Part shown: positions 15,353 through 24,414 of the stretch, in pieces | How positions within the stretch are numbered: position 1 is the first letter of the stretch | Layout of the letters: every line of letters begins with the position of its first letter | NCBI GenBank assembly: GCA_003211555.1 | Contig: QCSH01000010.1 | Location: 1-36,041, forward strand | DNA length: 36,041 nucleotides | Direction: 5' to 3' | DNA from: Pelagibacteraceae bacterium AG-470-G21 | Lineage (GTDB): Bacteria > Pseudomonadota > Alphaproteobacteria > Pelagibacterales > Pelagibacteraceae | The notes under the pieces: model-generated | Database searches by the model: none | Seen by the model: the letters and a program-made list of their open reading frames with translations, nothing else | What the model was told of the DNA's origin: nothing | Program-made: the position numbers and the translations under genes

Positions 15353-16569
15353 ATGAAACAAATTTTTTTCCTACAAAAAAAGCATTAATAACAATAATTG
15401 CTGCTTCAGTAGTTGTAATTATTTCTTTAGGAATAAGACAAACTTTTGGATTGTTCTATTTTGACTTTGCAACCGACCTAGATATTACAATTACCCAATT
15501 TGGTTTCACAATGGGTTTGCAATTGCTCTTATGGGGAGTTTTTAGTCCCATGTTTGGAATTATAACTGATAAGTATGGTGGTAATGTTGCAATATTTATA
15601 GGATTTGTATTTTACTTAATAGCAATTTTGCTCTTTTACTCAGGATTTAATACTGGATATTATTTTACAGTAACTATAGGAATTTTAGTAGGTGTTGGAC
15701 TTGGTTCAACAGCTATCAGTATACCTGTCTCAGTAGTTGCAAAACATTTTCCTGTATCAAGCAGAACCATAGCTACAGGAATAGTTACCTCAGCAGGATC
15801 ATTTGGATACTTTATCTCTCCATTAATCACTAGATATTCGTTAGTAGAAAATGGATGGGAAAATACCATGTTGTATTTTTGTTTCTTTTTAGGTTTGGGA
15901 TTAATAGTTGCTTTATTCGTATCAACTCCAAAAATTCCAGCTGGTACTAATCAAAGTAATAATCAAACAGCAAGAGAAGCATTGAAGGAGGCATTCTCTA
16001 ATAAAAGTTATATTTATTTAACCTTAGGTTTCTTTGTATGTGGATGGCATATAGCTTTGGTTGCAACACATATCCCAACTTATATGATTGATAAAGGATT
16101 ACCAGACTGGTGTGCGGCTATGGTCCTCGCTTTAATAGGATTATTTAATATGGTTGGAACTCTTATCAGTGGTTATCTCGCAACAAAACATAGTCAAAAA
16201 ATTCTTTTAAGTATAATTTACTTATTAAGAGGTGTTTCTATAATTTATTTTATATTTTTGCCTCCTAGTGTATTTAATTCAATAATTTTTGGTGTAACAT
16301 TTGGTATGCTTTGGTTGTCAACTGTTCCACCAACTAATGGAATTATAGGTAAAGTTTTTGGCACTAAATATATTGGACTACTTTATGGAATTGTATTTGT
16401 AAGTCATCAAATTGGATCATTTCTTGGGGCCTATTTAAGTGGTGTTTTCTATGAGCTTAATGGTAATTTTGATTACGCTTGGTACATATCTATCGCATTA
16501 TCTATTTTTGCTGGTGTGATACACCTACCTATAAAAGAGAAGCCAATTGAAAGACCCCAAATCGCATAA
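15349..16569 (+). CDS. MFS transporter, OFA/monocarboxylate-like
   Basis: This 406-residue protein has twelve predicted membrane helices. It carries the major facilitator loop motif MFGIITDKYGGNVAIFIG after the second helix and RQTFGLFYFDFATDLDIT early on, typical of the MFS group annotated as OFA or MCT-like carriers. Members move small carboxylates or are of unknown substrate. It overlaps metC by four bases and pabB by about 23 bases. Its position suggests co-expression with metC, but no metabolic link can be read from sequence. Confidence 0.88.
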   Translation: MNETNFFPTKKALITIIAASVVVIISLGIRQTFGLFYFDFATDLDITITQFGFTMGLQLLLWGVFSPMFGIITDKYGGNVAIFIGFVFYLIAILLFYSGFNTGYYFTVTIGILVGVGLGSTAISIPVSVVAKHFPVSSRTIATGIVTSAGSFGYFISPLITRYSLVENGWENTMLYFCFFLGLGLIVALFVSTPKIPAGTNQSNNQTAREALKEAFSNKSYIYLTLGFFVCGWHIALVATHIPTYMIDKGLPDWCAAMVLALIGLFNMVGTLISGYLATKHSQKILLSIIYLLRGVSIIYFIFLPPSVFNSIIFGVTFGMLWLSTVPPTNGIIGKVFGTKYIGLLYGIVFVSHQIGSFLGAYLSGVFYELNGNFDYAWYISIALSIFAGVIHLPIKEKPIERPQIA

Positions 16570-17761
16570 ACTCAAATTTAATCACTATTTAGAAAAGCTA
16601 TATCAGTCAGATAAAGCAATGATAATTTATAAAGTTGATCAAGGCTACGATATTTATACAGACTTTTCAAAAAAAATAAATTTAACAAAACAAAATATAC
16701 ATAAATTTTTAAATTCCTTTGAAAAAACAACTTATAAAAAACAAACTGATCAATATGTGGGTTTTTTTGGATATGAAATATTAAATCACTTACTTGGCAT
16801 AAAAATTAATAAACAATCAAAAAATGGTTTTTATAAAGGAGTTTTTTATAAACCTGAAACTATTATACAAATTCGAGACAATATCTCTATTTTTTCTAAC
16901 AAAAAAAAACAAGAATTTAATAAATATTTTAAACCAACTAAAATTTTATCACCTTTTAAATTAAATATTAAATATCAAAAATACAAAAAAATATTCGATA
17001 TTTTTTCTAAAAAAATAAGGCAAGGAGAAACTTATCAAATAAAAATTTGTACAAAATATCGTAATAAATCATCAATTAATCCAATAAATTTTTTCTGGAG
17101 ATTAATGAAGTCAAATGCATCACCAGAATCATTTATGATAAGAGATAAAAATTATTCAATTGTAAGCTGCTCACCTGAAACTTTATTGTTAAAAAAAGGC
17201 AACAAAATTATTACCAAGCCAATAGCTGGCACATTAAGAAAAAGCAAAAAAACAAATATGTCTAGTGCATTAAAGTTCTTCAGAAATAACTCAAAAGAGA
17301 CCAAAGAACACAATATGATTGTTGATATGGAAAGAAATGATTTGTCTAGAGTTTGTGTTCCAGGGACTGTAAAAATCGATAAAGAAAAGTATGTTGAAGA
17401 ATATAGACATTTATTTCATTATGTAACATCAATATCTGGAAGCCTAATAAAGGACATGACGATAAAAAATATTATTAAATCCATGATGCCCGGTGGATCT
17501 GTTATAGGTTGTCCTAAAATAAGAACATTGGAATTATTAAATCAACAAGAAAAAGAGAACAGAAATATATTTACTGGCAGTTTTGGCTATATAAAATTTA
17601 ATAAAGATATGAGGTTTAATATAATAATAAGATCTATATTAAATTATAAAAATACCTCAGAAATATCCGCAGCATCTGGAGTTGTTTTAGATAGTGCAGC
17701 AAAAAAAGAATTTAATGAAAATTTTATAAAAGCAAAATCTTTATTAGAACTATATAAATGA
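16547..17761 (+). CDS. pabB: Aminodeoxychorismate synthase component I-like (PabB/TrpE family)
   Basis: This 404-residue chorismate-binding enzyme is shorter than typical TrpE. It has ETKEHNMIVDMERNDLSRV (251-269) and MPGGSVIGCPK (314-324); the PGGS wording favours PabB. The catalytic-region motif reads PIAGT with alanine at 227, where Escherichia coli PabB has the lysine of PIKGT; alanine is usual in anthranilate synthase. Downstream pabA-like and pabC-like genes support p-aminobenzoate synthesis. A TTG at 16547 is taken as start, inside the MFS gene. The later ATG at 16619 would remove LEKLYQSDKAM, part of the normal N-terminal fold. Confidence 0.82.
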   Translation: MKDPKSHKLKFNHYLEKLYQSDKAMIIYKVDQGYDIYTDFSKKINLTKQNIHKFLNSFEKTTYKKQTDQYVGFFGYEILNHLLGIKINKQSKNGFYKGVFYKPETIIQIRDNISIFSNKKKQEFNKYFKPTKILSPFKLNIKYQKYKKIFDIFSKKIRQGETYQIKICTKYRNKSSINPINFFWRLMKSNASPESFMIRDKNYSIVSCSPETLLLKKGNKIITKPIAGTLRKSKKTNMSSALKFFRNNSKETKEHNMIVDMERNDLSRVCVPGTVKIDKEKYVEEYRHLFHYVTSISGSLIKDMTIKNIIKSMMPGGSVIGCPKIRTLELLNQQEKENRNIFTGSFGYIKFNKDMRFNIIIRSILNYKNTSEISAASGVVLDSAAKKEFNENFIKAKSLLELYK

Positions 17762-18324
17762 TTTATATAATAGATCACCAGGACTCATTTACATGGAATG
17801 TAGTTCATCAGTTCTCCCAGTTTGATAAAGTTTATTGTTCAAATTATTTTGAAATAAATAACAATTTATTAAATAAAGCAAATACAATTGTATTATCACC
17901 TGGACCAGGTTCACCCAATGATTATCCTAATACTTCAAAAATTTATCATAAATTTAAAGGAAAAAAAAAAATCATAGGCATTTGTTTAGGATACCAACAA
18001 ATATTACATTGCGAAAAAGCAAAAATAATTCAACAAAAGAGAATATTTCATGGTTATCAGTCTGAGGTAAAAGTTATTTCAAACAAATCAATTTTTAGAA
18101 AGAACTCAAAATTTAAAGTAGGAAGGTATCATTCACTTAAGCTTCAAGAGCCATTTATTAAAGAAAATTTTGAAATTACTATTAGATGCGCTAAAACTAA
18201 TATAGCTATGGCTTTTGAAAATAAAAGAGATGATGTATATGGTTTTCAATTTCATCCAGAATCTTTTTTAACAACAAATGGTAAAATACTTATTAAAAAA
18301 ATCTTACAGTCGAAAAGATCTTAA
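17758..18324 (+). CDS. pabA: Glutamine amidotransferase, PabA/TrpG type
   Basis: This 188-residue class I glutamine amidotransferase supplies ammonia to the chorismate-using subunit encoded just upstream. The triad is visible: C76 in GICLGYQ, H166 and E168 in FQFHPES. The oxyanion strand LSPGPGSP is at 47-53. It overlaps pabB by four bases (ATGA), the usual arrangement for paired subunits. PabA and TrpG cannot be told apart by sequence, and one subunit often serves both; the neighbours favour p-aminobenzoate. Confidence 0.9.
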   Translation: MIYIIDHQDSFTWNVVHQFSQFDKVYCSNYFEINNNLLNKANTIVLSPGPGSPNDYPNTSKIYHKFKGKKKIIGICLGYQQILHCEKAKIIQQKRIFHGYQSEVKVISNKSIFRKNSKFKVGRYHSLKLQEPFIKENFEITIRCAKTNIAMAFENKRDDVYGFQFHPESFLTTNGKILIKKILQSKRS

Positions 18325-19054
18325 AGAAAAAGAATTTAAAGATCTATGGAATGCCCATGGGGTTTTTACAACCATGTGGATCTACGGAAAACCTCAAAAA
18401 ATTTTATTTTTTAAAGAACACATAACAAATCTTATTAAGTCAACCAAGACTTACAAAATTTACGATCAAAATTTAAAAAAAAATATATTTAAAATAATAA
18501 AATCTAATTTAAATAAACAAAAAAAATACAATCATTTATTGAGAGTTGCAGTTACAAAAAATTTAATTTCTATTTCTTTGAGAAATAAATTGAAAATTAA
18601 AAAAAATCTACAAATAAAGTTAGTTGATTATAATAGAATAAATCCTGAGCACAAAAACCTTAAATATAAATTTATTTTAAAAAATTTATCCAAAATGGAT
18701 AATACAAAATCAGATATTGCGCTTTGTTCAAATGGAAAAATTCTTGAAACTGGAACATCAAATATTATTTTTACTAAAGATAATGAATATTATTCTCCAT
18801 TAAGAAAATTTTATCGAGGAGTTAATCTTAGGTTTTTTGAAAAACATTTTAAAATAAAAAAAACTAATATTACTATAGATAATCTAAACGATTTCGATGA
18901 GATACTTTTAATAGGGTCTGGAAAAGGAGTATCTACTGTTTCATCTATTCAGAAAAAAAAATGGAACAGAAAAAAATATAAATCTTATGAAACGTTTATA
19001 AGTAAATATAAAACTCAAATACTAAAACAAAAAAAATTGAGTAGTTATTTATGA
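18278..19054 (+). CDS. pabC: Class IV PLP aminotransferase, probable aminodeoxychorismate lyase
   Basis: This 258-residue fold-type IV PLP enzyme shows the N-terminal domain start WNAHGVFTTMWIYGKPQKI, the PLP lysine region LKYKFILKNLSKMD (K129 or K131) and ILETGTSNIIF (155-165), the conserved E-x-T/S-N block. As PabC it would release pyruvate from aminodeoxychorismate to form p-aminobenzoate for folate. The start at 18278 overlaps pabA by 47 bases; no in-frame ATG lies after the pabA stop before the domain begins. The sequence is lysine-rich and divergent, so branched-chain or D-amino acid aminotransferase cannot be excluded. It overlaps the HIT gene by four bases. Confidence 0.8.
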   Translation: MVKYLLKKSYSRKDLKEKEFKDLWNAHGVFTTMWIYGKPQKILFFKEHITNLIKSTKTYKIYDQNLKKNIFKIIKSNLNKQKKYNHLLRVAVTKNLISISLRNKLKIKKNLQIKLVDYNRINPEHKNLKYKFILKNLSKMDNTKSDIALCSNGKILETGTSNIIFTKDNEYYSPLRKFYRGVNLRFFEKHFKIKKTNITIDNLNDFDEILLIGSGKGVSTVSSIQKKKWNRKKYKSYETFISKYKTQILKQKKLSSYL

Positions 19055-19449
19055 AAAATCCTAATGACCCATGTATATTCTGTTTTTCAAAAAAAAAAGA
19101 TTATCTGTTTGAAAATCAACTTGCTTATGCAACTTCTGACACATATCCTGTTTCAAAATTTCATTCACTTATTATTCCCAAAAGGTGTGTTAAGAATTAT
19201 TTCGATTTAACTTCAAAAGAAATCTTAGCGTGTAATAATTTAATAAAAAAATTAAAAAAAAAAATTGAGAAAAATGATTTATCTGTAAAAGGTTTTAATA
19301 TTGGTACCAACTCAGGTAAGGTTGCTGGACAATCTATTAATCATTGCCACATCCATTTGATTCCTAGGCGAAAAAATGATGTCAAAAATCCTCAAGGTGG
19401 TGTGAGAGCTGTAATTTCCTCAAAACAGCATTATGTAAGGAAAAAGTAA
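19051..19449 (+). CDS. HIT family nucleotide-binding protein
   Basis: This 132-residue member of the histidine-triad superfamily has NHCHIHLIPRR with H98, H100 and H102; H100 is expected to be the nucleophile. The N-terminal CIFC and following cysteines could bind zinc, as in some HIT hydrolases. Family members hydrolyse AMP-linked or dinucleotide substrates. It is the last gene of the metC-to-HIT chain, overlapping pabC by four bases, and is followed by a 106-bp gap before aprM. The substrate is unknown. Confidence 0.9.
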   Translation: MKNPNDPCIFCFSKKKDYLFENQLAYATSDTYPVSKFHSLIIPKRCVKNYFDLTSKEILACNNLIKKLKKKIEKNDLSVKGFNIGTNSGKVAGQSINHCHIHLIPRRKNDVKNPQGGVRAVISSKQHYVRKK

Positions 19450-19555
19450 ACTTTATTAACATTTTTTTCTAAAGATGAGATTATTAGTCAGTTGAACTAA
19501 TATTTTTTATAGATTATGAGATTAATTTTATATTATATTTAGCGGAGATAATAAT

Positions 19556-20350
19556 ATGTTCACAACAAATCCATTTGCTGTTCTTTCTTCAACAGTCCCT
19601 TCAATTGCTTTGCAGGGATTTGTTTTATTAATGTTGGCATTAATAATTATAGGTACACTTATGGATATAATTCATAAAAAAAATGTAAAATATTTTTTTA
19701 ATAATGCAAAGAAAGCAAAAAAGGCAGCAAGTAGAGAATTAAGTCTTGGAGAGAAGACTGCGATAATTTCTAAAACAGTAGTACACGATATTGGTACAAC
19801 ATCTGAATTAGGTTTAGGCAAAAGAAGATTTGCTCATGTCTTAGGAATGTATGGAACGATATTATTTTGGATAGGATCGGGAGTTATGATATTTGGATAT
19901 TCTTCACCTACAGCAGTAACACCGTCTATATGGCCAATCATATGGCACGCAGGTGCTATCTTAACCTGTTTAGGTGCTTATTGGTTTTGGTTTTTTTTGA
20001 GAGTGGATGTATCTGCAGAAGCACACTCAGTTTTTAGAATCATTAAAGCAGATTTATTTGTATTAGCTTTGGTATTATCTTCTACATTTGGTCTTGCTTG
20101 GTCATACTTTCAATATGCTGAATCAACCGGTTTAAGTATTCTGTTTTTAATTTTATTTGCGGGTGCAAATATAGTTTTATTTGGTGGTGTATACTGGTCT
20201 AAATTTGCTCATATGTTTTATAAACCAGGCGCTGCTATTCAAAAAAATTTAGCTGAAGCAGATGGTTCAAGAGATAATTTACCACCTCCAGCTGATGCTA
20301 AAGAGCAATTTGGACTTGGGATTAAGCGTGAGGCACCAAAGCACTATTAA
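19556..20350 (+). CDS. aprM: APS reductase-associated membrane anchor AprM
   Basis: This 264-residue protein has about six membrane helices. Histidines in the membrane region (FAHVLGMYG and IIWHAG) could bind haem or quinone, and FLRVDVSAEAHSVFRIIKAD occurs between helices. Its place directly before aprB and aprA, and its size, fit AprM, the membrane protein thought to pass electrons between APS reductase and the quinone pool in organisms without QmoABC; SAR11 is a known case. GGAG lies eight bases before the ATG. The call is mostly contextual. An earlier promoter may lie in the 106-bp gap, but no clear motif was found. Confidence 0.82.
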   Translation: MFTTNPFAVLSSTVPSIALQGFVLLMLALIIIGTLMDIIHKKNVKYFFNNAKKAKKAASRELSLGEKTAIISKTVVHDIGTTSELGLGKRRFAHVLGMYGTILFWIGSGVMIFGYSSPTAVTPSIWPIIWHAGAILTCLGAYWFWFFLRVDVSAEAHSVFRIIKADLFVLALVLSSTFGLAWSYFQYAESTGLSILFLILFAGANIVLFGGVYWSKFAHMFYKPGAAIQKNLAEADGSRDNLPPPADAKEQFGLGIKREAPKHY

Positions 20351-20389
20351 TATGATTGATAAAATTTTAAAGAAAGGTAATAACTAGAT

Positions 20390-20860
20390 ATGTCAACTTT
20401 TGTATACATGACGAGATGTGATGGTTGTGGTCATTGCGTAGATATATGTCCATCAGATATCATGCACATAGACGAAACTATTAGAAGAGCAAAAAATATA
20501 GAACCAAATTTTTGTTGGGAGTGCTACTCATGTGTTAAAGCTTGTCCTAATCATGCAATTGATGTAAGGGGCTATGCCGACTTTGCTCCAATGGGTCATA
20601 GTGTTAGAGTTAGAAGAGAAGAAGAAAAAGGAACTATTTCTTGGAGAATAAAATTTAGAAATGGAACAGAGAAAAATTTTGTGTCACCAATAACAACAAA
20701 ACCTTGGGGAAAATTTATTCCAAAATTAGCGGAAGCTGACACTCCTAATCAAGGCGAAATTAATTCACAAATTTTATATAACGAGCCCCATGGTTTAAAT
20801 ACAGAAAAAGAATTACCTACGTTAGATAAAAATTCATTTAAGCAAGGCGTTTACTATTAA
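20390..20860 (+). CDS. aprB: Adenylylsulfate reductase, beta subunit
   Basis: This 156-residue iron-sulfur subunit binds two [4Fe-4S] clusters, with C10, C13, C16, C20 and C42, C45, C48, C52 in the ferredoxin-like pattern. The C-terminal tail (about 100 residues) wraps the alpha subunit in known structures; here it includes SWRIKFRNGTEKNF and TKPWGKFIP. With AprA it interconverts sulfite plus AMP with adenosine 5'-phosphosulfate; in an aerobic marine bacterium the oxidative direction is expected. The stop TAA shares its last base with the aprA ATG, so the subunits are translationally coupled. Confidence 0.95.
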   Translation: MSTFVYMTRCDGCGHCVDICPSDIMHIDETIRRAKNIEPNFCWECYSCVKACPNHAIDVRGYADFAPMGHSVRVRREEEKGTISWRIKFRNGTEKNFVSPITTKPWGKFIPKLAEADTPNQGEINSQILYNEPHGLNTEKELPTLDKNSFKQGVYY

Positions 20861-22719
20861 TGGCTAAGCATAAGACAATTATTGAGGAATGTGATGTATT
20901 AGTTGTTGGTGGTGGAATGGCTGGAACAGGTGCCACATTTGAAGCAAGGCATTGGGGCAGAGACCTAAAAATAATCTGTGTTGAAAAAGCAAATATAGAT
21001 AGAAGTGGTGCTGTTGCACAAGGACTTTACGCTATTAACTGTTATATGGGAATGCAGTGGGGCGAGAACATGCCAGAGGATCATGTAAGGTACGCTAGAA
21101 ATGATTTAATGGGATTAGTTAGAGAAGATTTAGGTTATGATATGGCTCGTCACGTAGACTCAACTGTTCATATGTTTGACGAATGGGGTCTTCCAATGAT
21201 GAAAAATAAAGAAACTGGAAGATATCAAAGAGAAGGTAAATGGCAGATAATGATCCACGGTGAAAGTTACAAACCAATTGTAGCCGAAGCTGCAAAAAAA
21301 TCTGCTGATAAAATTTATAACAGAATAATGATAACACATCTTTTAAAAGATGAGAAAAACCCAAATCGAATTGCTGGTGCTGTAGGATTTAATGTTAGAA
21401 CTGGAAATTTTCATGTATTCAAATCAAGAACAGTAGTTGTTTCTGCTGGTGGAGCTTCACATATCTTTAAACCAAGAGCAGTAGGTGAGGGTATGGGAAG
21501 AACTTGGTACGCACCATGGAGCAATGGTTCTGCTTATGCTTTACCTATTCAAGCAGGAGCCAAAATGACTCAAATGGAAAATAGAATTGTGCTTTGTAGA
21601 TTTAAAGATGGGTATGGTCCAGTTGGAGCATACTTCTTACATTTAAAAACCTACACTCAAAATGCTAATGGCGAAAATTATGAGAAGAAGTGGTATGATG
21701 CTACGAAAAAACTTGTTGGTGAATATATAGATCATCATCCAACTCCAACATGTTTAAGAAACCATGCTTTTATTCAAGAAACAGCTGCAGGCGGTGGACC
21801 AATCCACATGGTTACAAAAGAAGCATTCCAAGATCCGCATTTAGAAACAATTGGATGGGAAAACTTCTTAGGAATGACTGTTGGACAGGCAGTTGTTTGG
21901 GCTTCTCAAAATATTGATCCAAAATATACAAATCCTGAATTAACAACTTCTGAGCCATATGTAATGGGATCTCATGCTACATGCTCTGGAGCTTGGGTAA
22001 GTGGACCAGAGGATATAGCTCCTGATGAATATTTCTGGGGTTACAACAGAATGATGACTATTGATGGATTATTTGGAGCAGGAGATGCGGTAGGCGGAAG
22101 TGCACATAAATTTTCATCTGGCTCATTTACAGAAGGCAGATTAGCCTCCAAAGCAGCGGTTAAATATATTCAAGATAAAAAAGCTGATGATATTGAGATT
22201 TCTGATGAACAATTAGAGAAATTAAAAGAGGAAATATTCAAGCCGATTGAGAATTATACAGTCGGGAGAAACGAGATTACAGGCGGAACTGTTTCTCCAA
22301 GCTACATTTTGCCTATACAAGGCTTACAAAGACTGCAAAAAATCATGGACGAATATTGCGGTGGATTGACTAATAATTATATGACTAATGATAATCTACT
22401 TAAAAAAGGCTTAGAACAATTACAATTACTTCAAGAAGACTTAGATCATGTTGGAGCTGAAGATTATCACCAATTGATGAGGGCATGGGAGCTTAAGCAT
22501 AGAGCTGTAACTTCAGAATGTGTTGCTCATCATACATTATTTAGAGAAGAAACGCGTTGGCCAGGCTATTATTACAGAGGTGATCATATGAAACTTGATG
22601 ATGAAAACTGGCACTGTTTAACTGTTTCTAGAAGAGATCCTGAAACCGGAAAATTTGAAATGGAGAAAAAGCCTGTTTATCATATAGTTGATGATAAAGA
22701 GAAGAAGCAAGCTTCCTAA
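20860..22719 (+). CDS. aprA: Adenylylsulfate reductase, alpha subunit
   Basis: This 619-residue flavoprotein has the FAD-binding DVLVVGGGMAGTGATFEA at 12-29, IDRSGAVAQGLYAINCYMG near 47-65, and the late FAD site DGLFGAGDAVGGSAHKFSSG near 405-425. Full length and intact motifs indicate a working enzyme. It oxidises sulfite with AMP to APS; ATP sulfurylase (sat), needed to turn APS into sulfate and ATP, is not in this window. Neighbouring suyAB and xsc both make sulfite, giving it a source of substrate. Nine bases separate it from the next gene. Confidence 0.97.
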   Translation: MAKHKTIIEECDVLVVGGGMAGTGATFEARHWGRDLKIICVEKANIDRSGAVAQGLYAINCYMGMQWGENMPEDHVRYARNDLMGLVREDLGYDMARHVDSTVHMFDEWGLPMMKNKETGRYQREGKWQIMIHGESYKPIVAEAAKKSADKIYNRIMITHLLKDEKNPNRIAGAVGFNVRTGNFHVFKSRTVVVSAGGASHIFKPRAVGEGMGRTWYAPWSNGSAYALPIQAGAKMTQMENRIVLCRFKDGYGPVGAYFLHLKTYTQNANGENYEKKWYDATKKLVGEYIDHHPTPTCLRNHAFIQETAAGGGPIHMVTKEAFQDPHLETIGWENFLGMTVGQAVVWASQNIDPKYTNPELTTSEPYVMGSHATCSGAWVSGPEDIAPDEYFWGYNRMMTIDGLFGAGDAVGGSAHKFSSGSFTEGRLASKAAVKYIQDKKADDIEISDEQLEKLKEEIFKPIENYTVGRNEITGGTVSPSYILPIQGLQRLQKIMDEYCGGLTNNYMTNDNLLKKGLEQLQLLQEDLDHVGAEDYHQLMRAWELKHRAVTSECVAHHTLFREETRWPGYYYRGDHMKLDDENWHCLTVSRRDPETGKFEMEKKPVYHIVDDKEKKQAS

Positions 22720-22728
22720 CCATTTTAA

Positions 22729-23079
22729 ATGAGTATTGTCGAAAAATCGGACGAAGAAATCATTAAAATTGCTGATCCTATTTGGGAAAATATGGTTAGA
22801 TGTTCCAATATGAAAGATTACGGGGGTTTCACTAAAGATTTATCATCACAAATGCTTTATGGAGCTAATGAGGTAGAGCTTGGCAAACAATGGGCAAGTA
22901 ACAAACTTATTTCAAGCCTTAAAGAAGGATGTAAAGCTATTGGGTGTCTGCGGAGAGGACTTTACGTAACAGTCGTCTATAAACAAAACAGTACAGAGAT
23001 ACCAGGTGACTTTTTGGGTAGGTTAGTTTTAGGAGAAGAGGGTGATGAGATCAAAGTGTTCGGAGCAACTATTTTTTAA
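22729..23079 (+). CDS. Conserved-looking 116-residue protein of the apr operon, function unknown
   Basis: This is a soluble protein with no signal peptide or membrane helix, two cysteines in the segment KEGCKAIGCLRRG, and an N-terminal half rich in aromatic and acidic residues (PIWENMVRCSNMKDYGGFTK). The pattern W..MV..SN..DY..F...LS..M with a following beta-rich half could fit an NTF2/SnoaL-like fold, but this is only an impression. It begins nine bases after aprA and is surely co-transcribed. A role in APS reductase assembly or in handling sulfite is possible; nothing in the sequence proves it. Confidence 0.75.
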   Translation: MSIVEKSDEEIIKIADPIWENMVRCSNMKDYGGFTKDLSSQMLYGANEVELGKQWASNKLISSLKEGCKAIGCLRRGLYVTVVYKQNSTEIPGDFLGRLVLGEEGDEIKVFGATIF

Positions 23080-23130
23080 AATTACTAAATTAACCTTTTC
23101 ATTTTATAAAACTTGTGTTATTTCGCAATT

Positions 23131-23277
23131 ATGTTCCAAGTTTTTAATCAAAACTTAAAGAAAGTCCCTTTATATCTATCAAATCAAATTTCAAAAATTA
23201 TCAAATCTTTTTTATATCTTTTTATATTTTTAACTTGGGCAATTATCATTCTAGGAACATTCCAAAGTTTTATTTAA
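23131..23277 (+). CDS. Small single-helix membrane protein, 48 residues
   Basis: Hand translation from the ATG at 23131 gives 48 residues: an amphipathic start MFQVFNQNLKKVPLYLSNQI, then one strong membrane helix FLYLFIFLTWAIIILGTF and a TAA stop at 23275-23277. It fills most of the otherwise empty 250 bp between the apr operon and the TSUP exporter. The ribosome-binding site is weak. The topology is reasonable for a real membrane peptide, but an AT-rich region can give such frames by chance. Confidence 0.45.
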   Translation: MFQVFNQNLKKVPLYLSNQISKIIKSFLYLFIFLTWAIIILGTFQSFI

Positions 23278-23328
23278 TATAATCTTATAATTATTGACTT
23301 TAGTTTATGAGAGGAATAATTAGATTAT

Positions 23329-24414
23329 ATGGAATATTTTCTTCCTATTGCACAAGTCGAAATTAATATACTTTACATTTTTGGATTAAGTCTAGTAGTT
23401 GGAATATTATCCGGACTATTTGGAGTTGGCGGTGGATTTTTAATGACACCGTTTTTAATATTTTTAGGAATTCCTCCTGCATATGCCGTTCCAAATGAAG
23501 CAAGTAATATTTTAGGAACTTCAGTATCAGGATCCACAACTCATTATTTAAAAGGTACTCTTGATTATAAAATGGGTTTAATGATTGTTGTTGGCGGGAC
23601 TATTGGAACATTATTAGGTATTTTAACTTTTACTTACTTCCAAAATATTGGAAAAATAAATATCGTTATCTCTTTGGCATATATGTATATATTAGCTATT
23701 CTTGGAACTTTAATGCTGATTCAAGGTGTTTCAGAAATTGATAAAGCAAGAAAGAAAATTGTAGTAAGAAAAAAATTACATACTCATTATTGGATACATG
23801 GTTTGCCATTCAGAATGCGTTTCAAAAAATCTAAACTTTATGAAAGTGCTTTTACACCTATTATAATTGGTTTAATTGTTGGATTTATTGCTGCAATAAT
23901 GGGTGTTGGTGGAGCATTTATTCTTGTTCCAGCTATGATTTATATAATTGGTATGCCAACAAAACTTATTCCAGGAACTTCATTATTTGTCACAATATTT
24001 GTTAGTGCGATTGTAACTGTTTTACATGCTTTTAACTATGGAACCATAGATTTAATTTTAGTTTTTGTTCTTATATTAGGTTCAATTATTGGTGTTCAGT
24101 TTGGACAAAAAATTGGAGAAAAAGTTGACAGTTCTGAATTTAAAACAATTTTAGCAATACTTCTTTTGCTTGTTGGAATTGCTATTGCTTATGATACTTT
24201 TATAAAAGATGATATTGTTGTTGAAACTGTTGTTAATGGTACTTCAAGTCTAGGAAATATTGCACAATTTATTTTAGATTATTCTAAAGATCTTCCAGTT
24301 TTCTATGGACTTACCTCAGTAGTTCTAGCAGTGGTATTGGGGATTGGTGCTGCTGTTTTAAGAAATTTTATTTCCAAATGGAATACAGCACGCGAAGCTA
24401 AACTAAAAGCTTAA
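23329..24414 (+). CDS. TSUP (TauE/SafE) family sulfite/sulfonate exporter, long form
   Basis: This 361-residue protein has about eight or nine membrane helices and two internal repeats, each with the TSUP signature: [21 protein letters not shown] near 32-52 and [21 protein letters not shown] near 190-210. A basic loop of about 40 residues joins the repeats. Members export sulfite or sulfoacetate, or take up small sulfur anions. Its position between the APS reductase operon and suyAB/xsc points to export of sulfite or sulfate produced by sulfonate breakdown. It ends tail-to-tail with suyB with a four-base overlap. Confidence 0.88.
   Translation: MEYFLPIAQVEINILYIFGLSLVVGILSGLFGVGGGFLMTPFLIFLGIPPAYAVPNEASNILGTSVSGSTTHYLKGTLDYKMGLMIVVGGTIGTLLGILTFTYFQNIGKINIVISLAYMYILAILGTLMLIQGVSEIDKARKKIVVRKKLHTHYWIHGLPFRMRFKKSKLYESAFTPIIIGLIVGFIAAIMGVGGAFILVPAMIYIIGMPTKLIPGTSLFVTIFVSAIVTVLHAFNYGTIDLILVFVLILGSIIGVQFGQKIGEKVDSSEFKTILAILLLLVGIAIAYDTFIKDDIVVETVVNGTSSLGNIAQFILDYSKDLPVFYGLTSVVLAVVLGIGAAVLRNFISKWNTAREAKLKA

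Noticed and set aside
19450-19555. Possible RNA gene or riboswitch in the gap before aprM
   Set aside because: No stable stem-loops, tRNA features or known aptamer motifs were seen; it is probably just promoter and leader.
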